Counted from the stretch's first letter, positions 31,251 through 40,679 are shown. The stretch: 64,000 nucleotides of DNA from Streptomyces chartreusis NRRL 3882 (GCF_900236475.1 NZ_LT963352.1:1798001-1862000), one strand, 5' to 3'. Notes: generated by a model not told the origin, from the letters alone. A program made the numbers and translations.

Positions 31251-32318
31251 TCACGGGTGTCGGATGCCGGGCAGGTCGTCGACGGCGCGCAGGACGTCTT
31301 CGGGGGTGATGCGCAGCAGCGCGGGATCGGGGCGGCGGCCGTGCGGGTCGCCCTCCGGGCCGTACCAGAGCGCGCGGTGGCGCGGGTCGGGCGGTGGGCC
31401 CCAGCGGCTCGGTGCGACCGGGCCGAAGAGGGTGACGGAGCGCGTGGCGTGGGCGACCGCGAGGTGGGCGATGCCGGTGTCGCCGCTGATCACGGCGTTC
31501 GCGTCGGCGACGAGGGCGGACAGCCTGCCGAACGGCAGGCCCCCGCCGAACACGTCGGTGTCGGGCAGGCCGGCCTGCTTGGCGAGCCGGGCCACGAGGT
31601 CGCTCTCGTCCGGGCCACCGGTCACGACGACCCGCAGGCCCCGGGCGCGCAGCGCGCCCGCGACGGCCGCGTACCGCTCGACGGGCCAGCAGCGGGCGGG
31701 TGACCCGGCGCCGGGATGCAGCACGACCGCGCCGGGTGCCGGGGAGGCGGTGCCCGGTCGGGGCAGGCACACGTCGCCCGGATCGGCGTCGATGCCGTAG
31801 GCCTGGAGCAGCCGGCACCAGCGGTCGCGTTCGTGTTCCTCCGCGTACCAGGGCGGGCCGTCGATCTCGGGCGTGTCCGGGTGGGCGAAGGCGAGCAGCT
31901 TCAGCGGGCGCAGCGCCAGGAGCAGCCGGTGGCTGGGCGGCCCGTTGCCGTGCAGATCGACGGCGACGTCCGGTGGCGGACCGCTCCAGTCCAGGGCGTG
32001 CGGCACGCCCCGCCCCGGCGCGGCGGCGGGCAGCAGCCGGTCCACGGCCCCCGTCGCCTCGGCGACAGGCCGGAGTTCGGCGGGCGCGGCCAGGACCAGC
32101 TCGTGCCCCGGGTAGGCCCGCCGCAGGGCGCGCAGCGCGGGGACACCGGCGAGGAGGTCGCCGAGGCCCAGGGCGCGCAGGACGAGGAGCCGGGGTGACG
32201 TCGGTTCGGGTGCCGTGTCCGGTGTCATGCCAGCAGCCTGCCGGGTGCGCTCCGTGTGTGCCCCCGCAGCCGCGCTCATCGGGTGCCGTCCTGCCGCCTG
32301 CCTCGCGCCACCGGTCAT
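31251..32318 (-). CDS. Family 9 (heptosyltransferase-like) glycosyltransferase
   Basis: 355 residues if read from ATG 32318, which overlaps the stop of the HldE-like gene (ATGA) and has AAGGAG upstream; the conserved protein begins about 40 residues in (RLLVLRALGLGDLLAGVPAL), so a later start at 32228 is possible. GT-B fold of ADP-heptose:LPS heptosyltransferases, with VVLHPGAGSPARCWPVERYA and VISGDTGIAHLAVA. In an operon that makes NDP-heptose, a heptosyl donor is likely, though the acceptor cannot be LPS in a monoderm. Confidence 0.87.
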   Translation of the reverse strand: MTGGARQAAGRHPMSAAAGAHTERTRQAAGMTPDTAPEPTSPRLLVLRALGLGDLLAGVPALRALRRAYPGHELVLAAPAELRPVAEATGAVDRLLPAAAPGRGVPHALDWSGPPPDVAVDLHGNGPPSHRLLLALRPLKLLAFAHPDTPEIDGPPWYAEEHERDRWCRLLQAYGIDADPGDVCLPRPGTASPAPGAVVLHPGAGSPARCWPVERYAAVAGALRARGLRVVVTGGPDESDLVARLAKQAGLPDTDVFGGGLPFGRLSALVADANAVISGDTGIAHLAVAHATRSVTLFGPVAPSRWGPPPDPRHRALWYGPEGDPHGRRPDPALLRITPEDVLRAVDDLPGIRHP

Positions 32319-33679
32319 CGTGCTCCTTCCGCCGCCCGCTCCATGAGGGCCGTCGAGGAGCGGCCGTCGAGGTAGGGCAGGAGGACCGCCTGGCCGCCCC
32401 ACTCCTTCAGGAGGGCGGCTTCCGGCAGGTCGGCGGCAGCGTAGTCGCCTCCCTTGACCCAGACGTCGGGGCGCAAGTCGGCCAGGAGGCGTTCGGGGGT
32501 GTCCTCGTCGAAGACGGCGACCGCGTCGACGCAGGACAGCGCGCGCAGGACCCGGACCCGGTCGGTGAGCGGGTTGACCGGGCGGCCACCGCCCTTGCGG
32601 CGCCGTACCGAGTCGTCCGAGTTGACGCACACGACGAGGCAGTCGCCGAGCCGCCGGGCGGCCTGGAGCAGGCCGACGTGTCCGGCGTGCAGCAGGTCGA
32701 AGCAGCCGCCGGCGGCGACGACCGTGCCGTGGGCGGCCCGGACCCGGGCGGCCACGGCGTAGGGGTCGTCCTCGCCGGGCGGCGGTGCCGGTGCGGCGTC
32801 CGCGCTCGGCAGGCCGGCCGCGCCGCCCCGGGCGACGAACCCGGTCGCCGCGGCGACGGCACCCTCGACGGCCTCGGCGACCAGGACGCCGTCGGCGAGC
32901 AGCCCGGCGGCGGTGGCGGCGAACCGGTCCCCTGCCCCGCAGCTGTCGCCGTGGTGCGCGGCGGGCGCGGGGACGAGCAGCGGGTGCTCGCCGTAGGACA
33001 GCAGGGCGCCGCGGGCGCCGAGTGTGACCGCGACGGCGGCGGCCCGCCAGTGCCGTACGAGGGCGGCGGCGCTGTGGGCGGCGGCGTGCAGGTCCCGGCG
33101 CGCGGCGCCGTCCTGCGGGGCGAGGCCGTGGGCCTCCTTCTCGGCAGGTGTCACCAGCCGGGTGCCCGGCACGGGCGCACCGCCGCGCGGGTGCGGGTCC
33201 CAGACCAGCGGCGGGCGGGCGGCGAGGACGTCGCGGAGGGCGTCGGCGGTGCCGCGGCCGTAGTCGGAGACCAGGACGGCGGGCGCCGAGCGGACGGCTT
33301 CGCGGGCGGCGTCCGTGGCCTCGCGGGTGCGTCCCGCGCCGCGGTCCAGCCGGACCACCGGACGGTCCTGCGCGAGGACGCGGGTCTTCTCGGACAGCGG
33401 GCCGGTCAGGGGCAGCGGTACGAGGGTGAGCCAGGGCTCCAGGAGGCGGCGCAGTGCGCGGCTGGCCGCGTCGTCGCCCACTCCCGCCACCAGGGTGACG
33501 TCACGGCCGTCGCGGGCCGCGAGGTACGCGGCGAGTGCCGCGCCGCCGGGCCGGGTCCGCTCCCCGCAGTCGTCGACGACCGGCACGGGCGCGTCGGGCG
33601 CGAGCCGCTCGGCCCGCCCCGTCACGTCCCGGTCCAGCAGCGCGTCACCGACGACGACGAGGGGTGCCTTGCCGTTCAT
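32315..33679 (-). CDS. Bifunctional heptose-7-phosphate kinase / heptose-1-phosphate nucleotidyltransferase, HldE-like
   Basis: 454 residues in two domains. Residues 1-~300 form a PfkB ribokinase-like kinase, ending in GDSCGAGDRF with catalytic Asp251. Residues ~315-454 form a cytidylyltransferase-like domain with GCFDLLHAGH (HxGH at 331-334), VNSDDSVRRRKG and a VKGGDY motif. This is the order of E. coli HldE (477 residues), which phosphorylates heptose 7-phosphate at C1 and later adenylylates it. GmhA is encoded one base upstream and GmhB further upstream in the same operon, completing the pathway. Also known as RfaE. Confidence 0.9.
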   Translation of the reverse strand: MNGKAPLVVVGDALLDRDVTGRAERLAPDAPVPVVDDCGERTRPGGAALAAYLAARDGRDVTLVAGVGDDAASRALRRLLEPWLTLVPLPLTGPLSEKTRVLAQDRPVVRLDRGAGRTREATDAAREAVRSAPAVLVSDYGRGTADALRDVLAARPPLVWDPHPRGGAPVPGTRLVTPAEKEAHGLAPQDGAARRDLHAAAHSAAALVRHWRAAAVAVTLGARGALLSYGEHPLLVPAPAAHHGDSCGAGDRFAATAAGLLADGVLVAEAVEGAVAAATGFVARGGAAGLPSADAAPAPPPGEDDPYAVAARVRAAHGTVVAAGGCFDLLHAGHVGLLQAARRLGDCLVVCVNSDDSVRRRKGGGRPVNPLTDRVRVLRALSCVDAVAVFDEDTPERLLADLRPDVWVKGGDYAAADLPEAALLKEWGGQAVLLPYLDGRSSTALMERAAEGAR

Positions 33680-33680
33680 G

Positions 33681-34283
33681 TCACCTCCCGCCGTCGCCGT
33701 CGCGCCACGTGCCCCGTTCCACCGCCGCGTCGAACGCCGCGCACACCATGTGGACCGCGACCAGGTGGAGTTCCTGCACGGTGGCCCCGGTCGGCGCCTC
33801 GACGCACAGGGACTCGTCGCTGCCCGCCATCAGCGGGTTGGGCGCGGGCCCGGTGAGGGCCCACACCCGCACACCGGCCGCGCGGGCGGCGTCCGCCGCG
33901 GACAGCAGGTTGGCGCTGGCGCCGCTGGTGGACAGCAGCACCAGGACGTCGCCGGGGCGGCCGTGGGCGCGGACCTGACGGGCGAACACCTCGTCCACGC
34001 CGTAGTCGTTGGCGATGGCCGTGGTGCTGGAGGTGTCGGCGTGCAGGGCGAGCGCGGAGAACGGCGGCCGGTCGTCGCGGTAGCGGCCGACGAGTTCGGC
34101 GGTCAGGTGCTGGGCCTGGGCGGCGCTGCCGCCGTTGCCCGCGGCCAGCAACCGGCCGCCGCCGGTGAGCACGGCCGCGAGGCGCTCGCCCCACCGCTGT
34201 GTGAGGTGGGCCGAGGCGCGGAACGCGGTCAGGGCGTCCTGGAGTTCGTCGCAGTGCCCGGTGACGGGCGGGTGCACGGTCAT
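33681..34283 (-). CDS. gmhA: Sedoheptulose-7-phosphate isomerase GmhA-like (SIS domain)
   Basis: 200 residues, a single SIS domain. AAGNGGSAAQAQHLTAELVG and LLSTSGASANLL are the phosphosugar-binding loops, and QELHLVAVHMVCAAFD near the end contains the active-site His of phosphoheptose isomerases. Converts sedoheptulose 7-phosphate to D-glycero-D-manno-heptose 7-phosphate, first step of NDP-heptose synthesis. Start overlaps the GT4 stop by one base (TGATG). Confidence 0.9.
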   Translation of the reverse strand: MTVHPPVTGHCDELQDALTAFRASAHLTQRWGERLAAVLTGGGRLLAAGNGGSAAQAQHLTAELVGRYRDDRPPFSALALHADTSSTTAIANDYGVDEVFARQVRAHGRPGDVLVLLSTSGASANLLSAADAARAAGVRVWALTGPAPNPLMAGSDESLCVEAPTGATVQELHLVAVHMVCAAFDAAVERGTWRDGDGGR

Positions 34284-35500
34284 CACGCCACCTCCTTCTG
34301 CTGTGCGGGTCCGGCGAGGACCTGGCGGTGGACCTGCTCCACGCCGTCGGCGACACGCCGCCAGGTGTAGTGGGTGAGGACGCGTTCGCGGCCGGCGCTG
34401 CCGTAGCGGCGGCGCAGCGCGTCGTCGGTGAGGAGTTCGCGCACGGCGCCCGCGATCGACTCGGGGTCCTGCGGCGGGACGAGCCGGCCCGTGGTGCCCT
34501 CGGCGACGCTGTCGCGGTGGCCGCCGACGTCGGTGGCGACGACGGGCACGCCGCAGGCCATCGCCTCCAGCGGCACGATGCCGAACGGCTCGTAGACCGG
34601 GGTGCACAGCACCAGGTCCGCGCTGCCGATCAGGGCGGGCATGCCGGCCGGGTCGACCGCGCCGAGCAGCCGCACCCGGTCGGCCACGCCGGTGCTCCGC
34701 GCGAGCCGCCGCAGCCGCCGCGCCTCGGCGTCGTCGGCGAGCCGGTCCGCGGCGGGTCCGCCCGCGATGAGGAGTTCGGCGTCCGGGATCTTGGCGAGGG
34801 CCCGTACGGCCTGGTCGTAGCCCTTGCGCGGGACGAGCCGGCCGCAGGCGAGCAGCCGGTGCCGTGCGCGGCGTGCCGGGACGCCGTCGGGCCGTACCCC
34901 GGGCCGGAAGTGCTCGGCGTCCACGCCGCAGGGCACCACGGACACCTGCCGGCGCGGCACGCCCAGCTCGGCCAGTTCGTGCACCTCGTCGGTGCAGGTG
35001 GCCAGGACGCGGGCGCAGCCGCGGCCGATCTGCCGTTCGATGCCGACGCGTTCGGGCGGGCTGGTGTCGAGCCGGCCCTGGTGGCGGCGCTTGACGGTGC
35101 CCAGGGCGTGGAAGGTCTGCACGACGGGCACGCCGTGCGGGTGGGCGCCGATCCGGGAGGCCATGCCGGACATCCAGAAGTGGGCGTGCACCACGTCCGG
35201 CCGCTCACGGGCCCAGGCGCGCGCCAGCCAGGCGCCGAAGCCGGGCATGTACGGGAACAGTTCGTCCTTGGGGACGGGCTCGGCCGGCCCCGCGGGCACG
35301 TGCTCGACGGCGGCGCCGCCGGGCAGCGGCACCCGGTCGGGCAGGCCGGCCGCGTCACGGCGGGTGTAGACCGTCACGTCGTGGCCCCGCCGCGCCAGTT
35401 CCTCGCTCAGGCGGGCCACGTACACGTTCTGGCCGCCGGCGTCGACGCCGCCGAGCGCGGCGAGGGGACTCGCGTGCTCGGACACCATGGCGATCCTCAT
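34283..35500 (-). CDS. Family 4 glycosyltransferase
   Basis: 405 residues, GT-B fold. The N-terminal acceptor domain has GGVDAGGQNVYVARLSEELA, similar to sucrose-phosphate-synthase/MshA-type GT4 enzymes, and the C-terminal donor domain has GRLVPRKGYDQAVRAL and EPFGIVPLEAMACGVPVVAT with the E-x7-E motif. Retaining transferase using a nucleotide sugar. Overlaps both neighbours, so fully coupled. Confidence 0.9.
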   Translation of the reverse strand: MRIAMVSEHASPLAALGGVDAGGQNVYVARLSEELARRGHDVTVYTRRDAAGLPDRVPLPGGAAVEHVPAGPAEPVPKDELFPYMPGFGAWLARAWARERPDVVHAHFWMSGMASRIGAHPHGVPVVQTFHALGTVKRRHQGRLDTSPPERVGIERQIGRGCARVLATCTDEVHELAELGVPRRQVSVVPCGVDAEHFRPGVRPDGVPARRARHRLLACGRLVPRKGYDQAVRALAKIPDAELLIAGGPAADRLADDAEARRLRRLARSTGVADRVRLLGAVDPAGMPALIGSADLVLCTPVYEPFGIVPLEAMACGVPVVATDVGGHRDSVAEGTTGRLVPPQDPESIAGAVRELLTDDALRRRYGSAGRERVLTHYTWRRVADGVEQVHRQVLAGPAQQKEVA

Positions 35501-36447
35501 CGGGCCACCTCCTTCAGCAGCCGCTCCCAGTCGTCCAGGAAGCGGGACAGCCCGTAGCGGGCGAGCGCCGCCGCCCGTGCTCCCTCGCCGACCATGCGCG
35601 CGTGCAGCGGGTCGGCGACGAAGTCCCGTACGGCGCGGGTCAGTTCGTCGATCCGGTTGGAGACCACTCCGGCGCCGGGCGGTACGGCCTCGGTGACCTC
35701 GGTGGTGGCGAGCGCGACGACGGGCATGCCGAGGTGCATCGCCTCCAGCAGGGACAGGCCGAGGGAGGTCCAGCGGACGGGGTGGACGTAGACGCGTCGC
35801 CGCGCCATGGCCGAGTGGAGTCCGGCCTGGGTGAGTTCGTGGGAGCGGCAGCGGTCGGCGGGAATGCCGAGCCGGTCGGCGAGGCCGTCGGTGCCCATGC
35901 CGAAGACGTCCAGCGGGGCCGCCTCGGCGAAGGCGGGCAGCAGGTCGGTGCCGGTGGTACGGCCGCGCCGCAGCGGCTCGTTGACGGCGACGGCGGCGCG
36001 TTCGAGCTCCCCGGTCCACAGCGGCCCCGGGTCGACGATGCCGTGCTCGATGACGGTGCCGGGCACCGCGCCGGCGTCCCACATCAGCCGGTTGAAGTGC
36101 GTGACGTGGACGAGGGTGACGCCGGGGATGTCCGCTGCCGGGTGGCGGGTGTCGGGCACGTCGCCGTGCGGGGCGTTGTGCTCCAGGTACACCAGCGGCG
36201 GGCGGCGGCCCAGCCACCGGTCGACCAGGTCGAGTTCGTGGGGGCGTTGCAGCACGACGACGTCGATGTCCTCGTTCCGCAGCCGCTCCGGCGGCACTTC
36301 CACGACCGTGTCGGGCCAGTCCCAGGTGCGGGCGCGGCCGAGCCCGTCGGGGCCCCGGTCGGGGGTGACGGGGACGAGGTAGGTGTGCGGGCCCTGCACG
36401 AACGCGGTGGTCCACGACCCGTGCACGTGCCAGAGGAGGATCCTCAT
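35497..36447 (-). CDS. Glycosyltransferase, GT-B (GT4-like)
   Basis: 316 residues, shorter than a classic GT4. The N-terminus (MRILLWHVHGSWTTAFVQG) and PPLVYLEHNAPHGDV fit a GT-B acceptor domain; the C-terminal part has SLGLSLLEAMHLGMPVVALA, a clear GT4 E-x7-E-like block. Starts at ATG 36447 in an ATGA overlap with the GT9 upstream. Substrates unknown. Confidence 0.83.
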   Translation of the reverse strand: MRILLWHVHGSWTTAFVQGPHTYLVPVTPDRGPDGLGRARTWDWPDTVVEVPPERLRNEDIDVVVLQRPHELDLVDRWLGRRPPLVYLEHNAPHGDVPDTRHPAADIPGVTLVHVTHFNRLMWDAGAVPGTVIEHGIVDPGPLWTGELERAAVAVNEPLRRGRTTGTDLLPAFAEAAPLDVFGMGTDGLADRLGIPADRCRSHELTQAGLHSAMARRRVYVHPVRWTSLGLSLLEAMHLGMPVVALATTEVTEAVPPGAGVVSNRIDELTRAVRDFVADPLHARMVGEGARAAALARYGLSRFLDDWERLLKEVAR

Positions 36448-37433
36448 GTCTCCCCCATCAGCTTCTCGACGGCGGTCACCACGTCGTGCGCGGTGACGGT
36501 GTCCAGGCAGGGATGACCGGGCACGGGGCACTCCCGTGCCCTGCTGTCCGCGCACGGGGCGTCCTGGTCGCCGAGCAGCACGTACGGGACGCCGTACGGC
36601 CGCCAGCGCTCGGCGGGGACGACCGGGGAGAACAGGGACACCACCGGGATGCCGACGGCGGCGGCGAGGTGGGCGGGTCCGGTGTTGCCGGTGACGACGA
36701 CGGAGGCGCCGGCGAGGACGCCGGTCAGTTCCGCGGCTCCGGTACGGCCGCCGAGGTCGAGGGCGTGCGCGCCCGCGACGTGCGCGGTCAGGTCGCTCTC
36801 CCCCGCGCTGCCGGTCACCACCACGCGGTGCCCGGCGGCGGCCAGTTCGCGCACCGCCTCGGCGCAGCGCCCGGGGCTCCACGCGCGGGCGGGGACGCTG
36901 GCGCCGGGGTGCAGGACGACGTACGGCTCCGGGCCGGAGAGCCCGGTGGTGGCGGGCGGCGGGAGCACCCGCGGCCGGCCGTCGTCGGCCGGCGGGAACC
37001 CGGCGGCCTCGGCGAGGTCGAGCGCGGCCTCCACTTCGTGGGCGTGCGGGGCGCGGTGGTGGCGCACGTCGAGGAGGGAGCCGGGGTAGTCCTCGCTGTC
37101 GGCGGCGATGAAGTCCACGCCGGCCAGGCGCAGCAGCAGGGCGGCCGGCAGGGGTGACTGGTGGAAGGAGGTGAGGACGAGTGCGGTGTCGGCGTCGATG
37201 GTGTCGAGGAGCTGGTCGACCTCGCCGCGGCCGACGGGCGGGGGCGTGAAGCCCACCCAGGGCGCGTCCCACACGAGGATGTCGTCGACGCCCGGCAGCA
37301 GCCGGGCGGCGGGCGCGCCGCGCGGTCCGCACAGCAGGGTGACGGTGTCGGCGCGGGCGGCGACCGCGCGGATCGCGGGTCCGGCGAGCAGGACGTCGCC
37401 GAAGCTGTCGAGGCGGGTGACGAGTGCCTTCAC
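36444..37433 (-). CDS. Family 9 (heptosyltransferase-like) glycosyltransferase
   Basis: 329 residues from GTG 37433 (GTGA overlap with gmhB). KALVTRLDSFGDVLLAGPAI opens the family 9 fold and VVTGNTGPAHLAAAVGIPVV is the donor-site motif. Second heptosyltransferase-like enzyme of the operon. A Cys-containing tail (DAPCADSRARECPVPGHPC) is typical of actinobacterial members and of some LPS heptosyltransferases. Confidence 0.88.
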   Translation of the reverse strand: MKALVTRLDSFGDVLLAGPAIRAVAARADTVTLLCGPRGAPAARLLPGVDDILVWDAPWVGFTPPPVGRGEVDQLLDTIDADTALVLTSFHQSPLPAALLLRLAGVDFIAADSEDYPGSLLDVRHHRAPHAHEVEAALDLAEAAGFPPADDGRPRVLPPPATTGLSGPEPYVVLHPGASVPARAWSPGRCAEAVRELAAAGHRVVVTGSAGESDLTAHVAGAHALDLGGRTGAAELTGVLAGASVVVTGNTGPAHLAAAVGIPVVSLFSPVVPAERWRPYGVPYVLLGDQDAPCADSRARECPVPGHPCLDTVTAHDVVTAVEKLMGET

Positions 37434-38029
37434 GCGTCCCTCCCCTGCCCCGGGGCGGCCGTGAAGGCCTCCTGGATCGGGCGTTCGTCGGCGAGGACGC
37501 GGCCCCTCGGCGGCCCCTCCAGTACGGCCCGGACGGCGGTCAGCAGGTCCGGGGCGACATGGTCCGCGGCCGCGGTCTCCTCGGGCCGGGTCTGGGCGGT
37601 GGGGACGAGGATGCCGTGGGCGCCGGCGCGGCGGGCGGCCTCCACGTCGGCGCCGATGTCGCCGATGACGACGAGGTCGGCGGGGGCGGTGCAGATCCGC
37701 CCGGCCGCCCACAGGACCATGCCGGGCTGGGGCTTGCGGCAGTGGCAGCCGTCGTCGGGGCCGTGCGGGCAGACGGCGAACACCTCGAAGGGGCCGAGGA
37801 GTTCGTCGACGCGGTCGTTGACGCGGCGGACGTCGGCGTCGGTGAGCAGTCCGCGCGCGACACCGGACTGGTTGGTGACGACTCCGGTGCGGATACCGCG
37901 TTCGCGCAACAGTCCGAGCGCCTCGCGGGCGCCCTCGACGGGGCGTACGCGGTCGGGGTCGGCGTTGTAGGGGACGTCCTCGACCAGGGTGCCGTCGCGG
38001 TCGAACAGCACGGCCTTGACCGGGCTCAT
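37430..38029 (-). CDS. gmhB: Heptose-1,7-bisphosphate 7-phosphatase GmhB-like (HAD family)
   Basis: 199 residues. HAD motif I is FDRDGTL (Asp10 nucleophile, Asp12 acid/base), motif II VVTNQSG, and GDIGADVEAARRAG motif IV. The zinc loop (CPHGPDDGCHCRKPQPGM) is characteristic of histidinol-phosphatase/GmhB enzymes. Removes the 7-phosphate from heptose 1,7-bisphosphate, between the two HldE reactions. Confidence 0.9.
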   Translation of the reverse strand: MSPVKAVLFDRDGTLVEDVPYNADPDRVRPVEGAREALGLLRERGIRTGVVTNQSGVARGLLTDADVRRVNDRVDELLGPFEVFAVCPHGPDDGCHCRKPQPGMVLWAAGRICTAPADLVVIGDIGADVEAARRAGAHGILVPTAQTRPEETAAADHVAPDLLTAVRAVLEGPPRGRVLADERPIQEAFTAAPGQGRDA

Positions 38030-39024
38030 CGTGCCACCTCCTGCCAGGAGGGGGCATGGCGGTATCGCAAGGCACCGGTCAGCCGGTGCCAGGTCGCGGC
38101 GGGCGGGATGAGCACGCTGGTCGCCACCATGGTCGTCACCTCCTGGCGGGTGCGCGGGCCGGGGGCGATGCGGGCCCGGGCGAACTCCGCCGTGCCGGCC
38201 GCCCAGCCGAGCGCGCAGGCCGCGGCGGCCCGGCCGTGTCCGGTGGCGGCGAGGGCGCACGCGGCGACGCCCGCGGTGGTGATCGCCGCGTGCTTGCGGA
38301 TCCGGCCGCGCGGCGCGACCGCCTTGTCCCACCAGTCGGGTCCGTGCAGATGCCGCATGAGGGCGTCGTCGGCGTTGCCGCGCTGCTGCCGCACGGACAC
38401 CCAGCGGGAGGCGGGGCGGACGGGGTGGCGGGTGGTACGGCGGCCCTGCCGGATGCGCCAGCCCGCGTCGAGGAGGCGCAGCGCCAGGTCGGCGTCCTCG
38501 CGGAAGGCGCGCCGGAAGCGTTCGTCGAAGCCGCCGACCTGCTTGAGCGCCTCGGTGCGGTAGGCCATGTCGGCGGTGATCCAGTGGGCGCGGGCGAGTC
38601 CCGCGGTGCCGCGTTCCCAGTCGGTGGGGCGGCGTTCGCCGGGCAGCGGGACGGCGATGACGCCCTGGACACCCGCGATGTCGGGGGACGCCTCGGCGAG
38701 GTCCTCCGCCAGTTGGTCGCACCAGTGCGGCCCGATCTGGACGTCGTCGTCCAGGAACACGGTCCACGGCGCGGTCACCGCCCGCAGCCCGGTGTTGCGG
38801 GCGGCGGCGGGGCCCCGCCCGCCGCCCGTGAGCACGGTGGTGCGCTCCCGCAGGTCGCCGAGGACGCTCAACGGGTGTTCCAGCTGTCCGGGTTCGGGGT
38901 CGGGCCGGTCGTCGACGAGGACGATCTGCTCGGGGAGCGGCCCGGTCGCGGCGGCGAGCGCGGCGAGACAGTCGGCGAGGGTGTCCCGTACCAGGGTGGG
39001 GATGACGACGGCGTACGAGGTCAT
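38026..39024 (-). CDS. Family 2 glycosyltransferase
   Basis: 332 residues. YAVVIPTLVRDTLADCLAAL starts the GT-A domain, VFLDDDVQIGPHW supplies the Asp motif, and FREDADLALRLLDAGW the ED motif. A C-terminal extension (about 265-332) contains Ala-rich hydrophobic stretches that could anchor it to the membrane. Overlaps the carbamoyltransferase upstream and gmhB downstream by four bases each. Confidence 0.88.
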   Translation of the reverse strand: MTSYAVVIPTLVRDTLADCLAALAAATGPLPEQIVLVDDRPDPEPGQLEHPLSVLGDLRERTTVLTGGGRGPAAARNTGLRAVTAPWTVFLDDDVQIGPHWCDQLAEDLAEASPDIAGVQGVIAVPLPGERRPTDWERGTAGLARAHWITADMAYRTEALKQVGGFDERFRRAFREDADLALRLLDAGWRIRQGRRTTRHPVRPASRWVSVRQQRGNADDALMRHLHGPDWWDKAVAPRGRIRKHAAITTAGVAACALAATGHGRAAAACALGWAAGTAEFARARIAPGPRTRQEVTTMVATSVLIPPAATWHRLTGALRYRHAPSWQEVAR

Positions 39025-40679
39025 GCCGCTGCCCTCCCCGCGTCGAAGGCCCGCCCGCGGCGGACCGCGTACGGCCCGATGGCCAGCAGGTCGACGGGCG
39101 CGGAGCCGAAGCACTCCAGGGCGTCGCGCGGGTCGTCGACCATGGGCCGCCCGGCGGTGTTGAGGCTGGTGTTGACGACCACGGGCAGCCCGGTCCGCCG
39201 CTCGAAGGCCCGCAGCATCCGCGCCACCAGCGGTTCTCGCCGGTCCTCGACGGTCTGGATGCGGGCGGTGCCGTCGACGTGCACGACGGCCGGGACGCGG
39301 TCCCGCCACCGCTGTGCGACGTCGTGCACGAACAGCATGTACGGGCTGGGCAGCGGGCCGCCGGAGAACAGGTCGGCGGCGCGGTCGGCGAGGACCATCG
39401 GGGCGACGGGCCGGAACTCCTCACGGCCCTTGACGTGGTTGAGGCGTTCCAGGTTCTCGGCGCGGCCGGGGTGGGCGAGCAGGGAGCGGTGCCCGAGGGC
39501 GCGCGGCCCGTACTCGCTGCGGCCCTGGAACCAGGCGACGACACCGTCCCGGGCCAGTTCCTCGGCCACGGTCTCGGCGATGTCGTCGGGCTTGTCGTAG
39601 GGGATCGCCGCCGTGTCGAGCCAGGCGCGCAGTTCGTCGTCGCTCCAGCCGCGGCCGAGGTCGGCACCGGGCATGGGGCCGGGCTGTCCGCTCTCCGACG
39701 CGGCCAGGTGCAGGGCTCCGCCGAGGGCGGTGCCGGCGTCCCCGGCGGCGGGCTGCACCCACACGTCCCGGTACGGGCCCTTGGCCGCGATCTTCGAGTT
39801 GGCGACGCAGTTGAGGGCGACGCCCCCGGCCATCGTCAGTGCCTCGCCGCCGGCCTCGCGGTGCAGCCAGTGCACGAGCTCCAGCAGGACCTCTTCCAGG
39901 ACGGCCTGGGTGCTCGCGGCGAGGTCGGCGTGGTCCTGGTTCCAGGGTTCGCCCTTGGCGCGGGGCGGGGCGAAGGCCGGCCAGTCGACGCCGTGGGCGC
40001 GGAAGCCGCCGTGGCCGGTGGGGTGGATGTACTGCCGCAACTGCGGCAGGAAGCGCGGGGTGCCGTAGGAGGCGAGGGCCATCACCTTGTACTCGTCGCT
40101 GCTGCGCAGGAACCCGAGGTGTTCGGTGAGCTCCTCGTAGACCAGGCCGAGGGAGTCGGGCAGCGCCTGGGTGGCGAGGGTGTCGAGCTTGCCGTCGCGG
40201 TAGCGGCCGGCCAGGTGTGAGGCGGCCTCGCCGCGGCCGTCCAGGACGAGGACGGCGCTGTCGGAGTGCGGGGAGGCGGGCCCGGCGGAGGCCGCGTGCG
40301 CGACGTGGTGGGGGACGAAGACGACCCGCTCGGGATCGAGGCCGGGCAGGGCCTCGGCGAGGAACTCGGGGGCGCGGCGCGCGTACTCCAGGCGGAGCGG
40401 GTCCCAGGGGTCGTCCAGGCCCATGTCGCGGGCCGGCCGGGCGAGTTTCGGGTCGAAGGAGTAGGTGACGGCGTCCAGGTCGCCGGGGCGCAGGCCCGCC
40501 CGCTCCAGGCACCAGCGGGCGGACAGCTCGGGCAGCTCCCACGCGGAGAACGGCAGCGGGCGCTTGCCGTGCTTGCGCCGGCTGAAGCGCTCCTCCTCGG
40601 CGGCCGCCACCGTCTCCCCGTCGACGACGAGGGCGGCGGCCGGGTCGTGGAACAGGGCGTTGATACCGAGGATGCGCAT
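39021..40679 (-). CDS. Carbamoyltransferase, NodU/TobZ family
   Basis: 552 residues in the two-domain layout of O-carbamoyltransferases. The N-terminal Kae1-like domain has MRILGINALFHDPAAALV, a VPHHVAHAASA metal-site block and TMAGGVALNCVANSKI; the C-terminal YrdC-like domain has FQGRSEYGPRALGHRSLL and VNTSLNTAGRPMVDDP. Such enzymes transfer carbamoyl from carbamoyl phosphate, via carbamoyl-adenylate, to a sugar or antibiotic hydroxyl. As first gene of the glycan operon it probably decorates a sugar of that polymer. An operator-like inverted repeat lies 72-101 bases upstream. Confidence 0.92.
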   Translation of the reverse strand: MRILGINALFHDPAAALVVDGETVAAAEEERFSRRKHGKRPLPFSAWELPELSARWCLERAGLRPGDLDAVTYSFDPKLARPARDMGLDDPWDPLRLEYARRAPEFLAEALPGLDPERVVFVPHHVAHAASAGPASPHSDSAVLVLDGRGEAASHLAGRYRDGKLDTLATQALPDSLGLVYEELTEHLGFLRSSDEYKVMALASYGTPRFLPQLRQYIHPTGHGGFRAHGVDWPAFAPPRAKGEPWNQDHADLAASTQAVLEEVLLELVHWLHREAGGEALTMAGGVALNCVANSKIAAKGPYRDVWVQPAAGDAGTALGGALHLAASESGQPGPMPGADLGRGWSDDELRAWLDTAAIPYDKPDDIAETVAEELARDGVVAWFQGRSEYGPRALGHRSLLAHPGRAENLERLNHVKGREEFRPVAPMVLADRAADLFSGGPLPSPYMLFVHDVAQRWRDRVPAVVHVDGTARIQTVEDRREPLVARMLRAFERRTGLPVVVNTSLNTAGRPMVDDPRDALECFGSAPVDLLAIGPYAVRRGRAFDAGRAAA

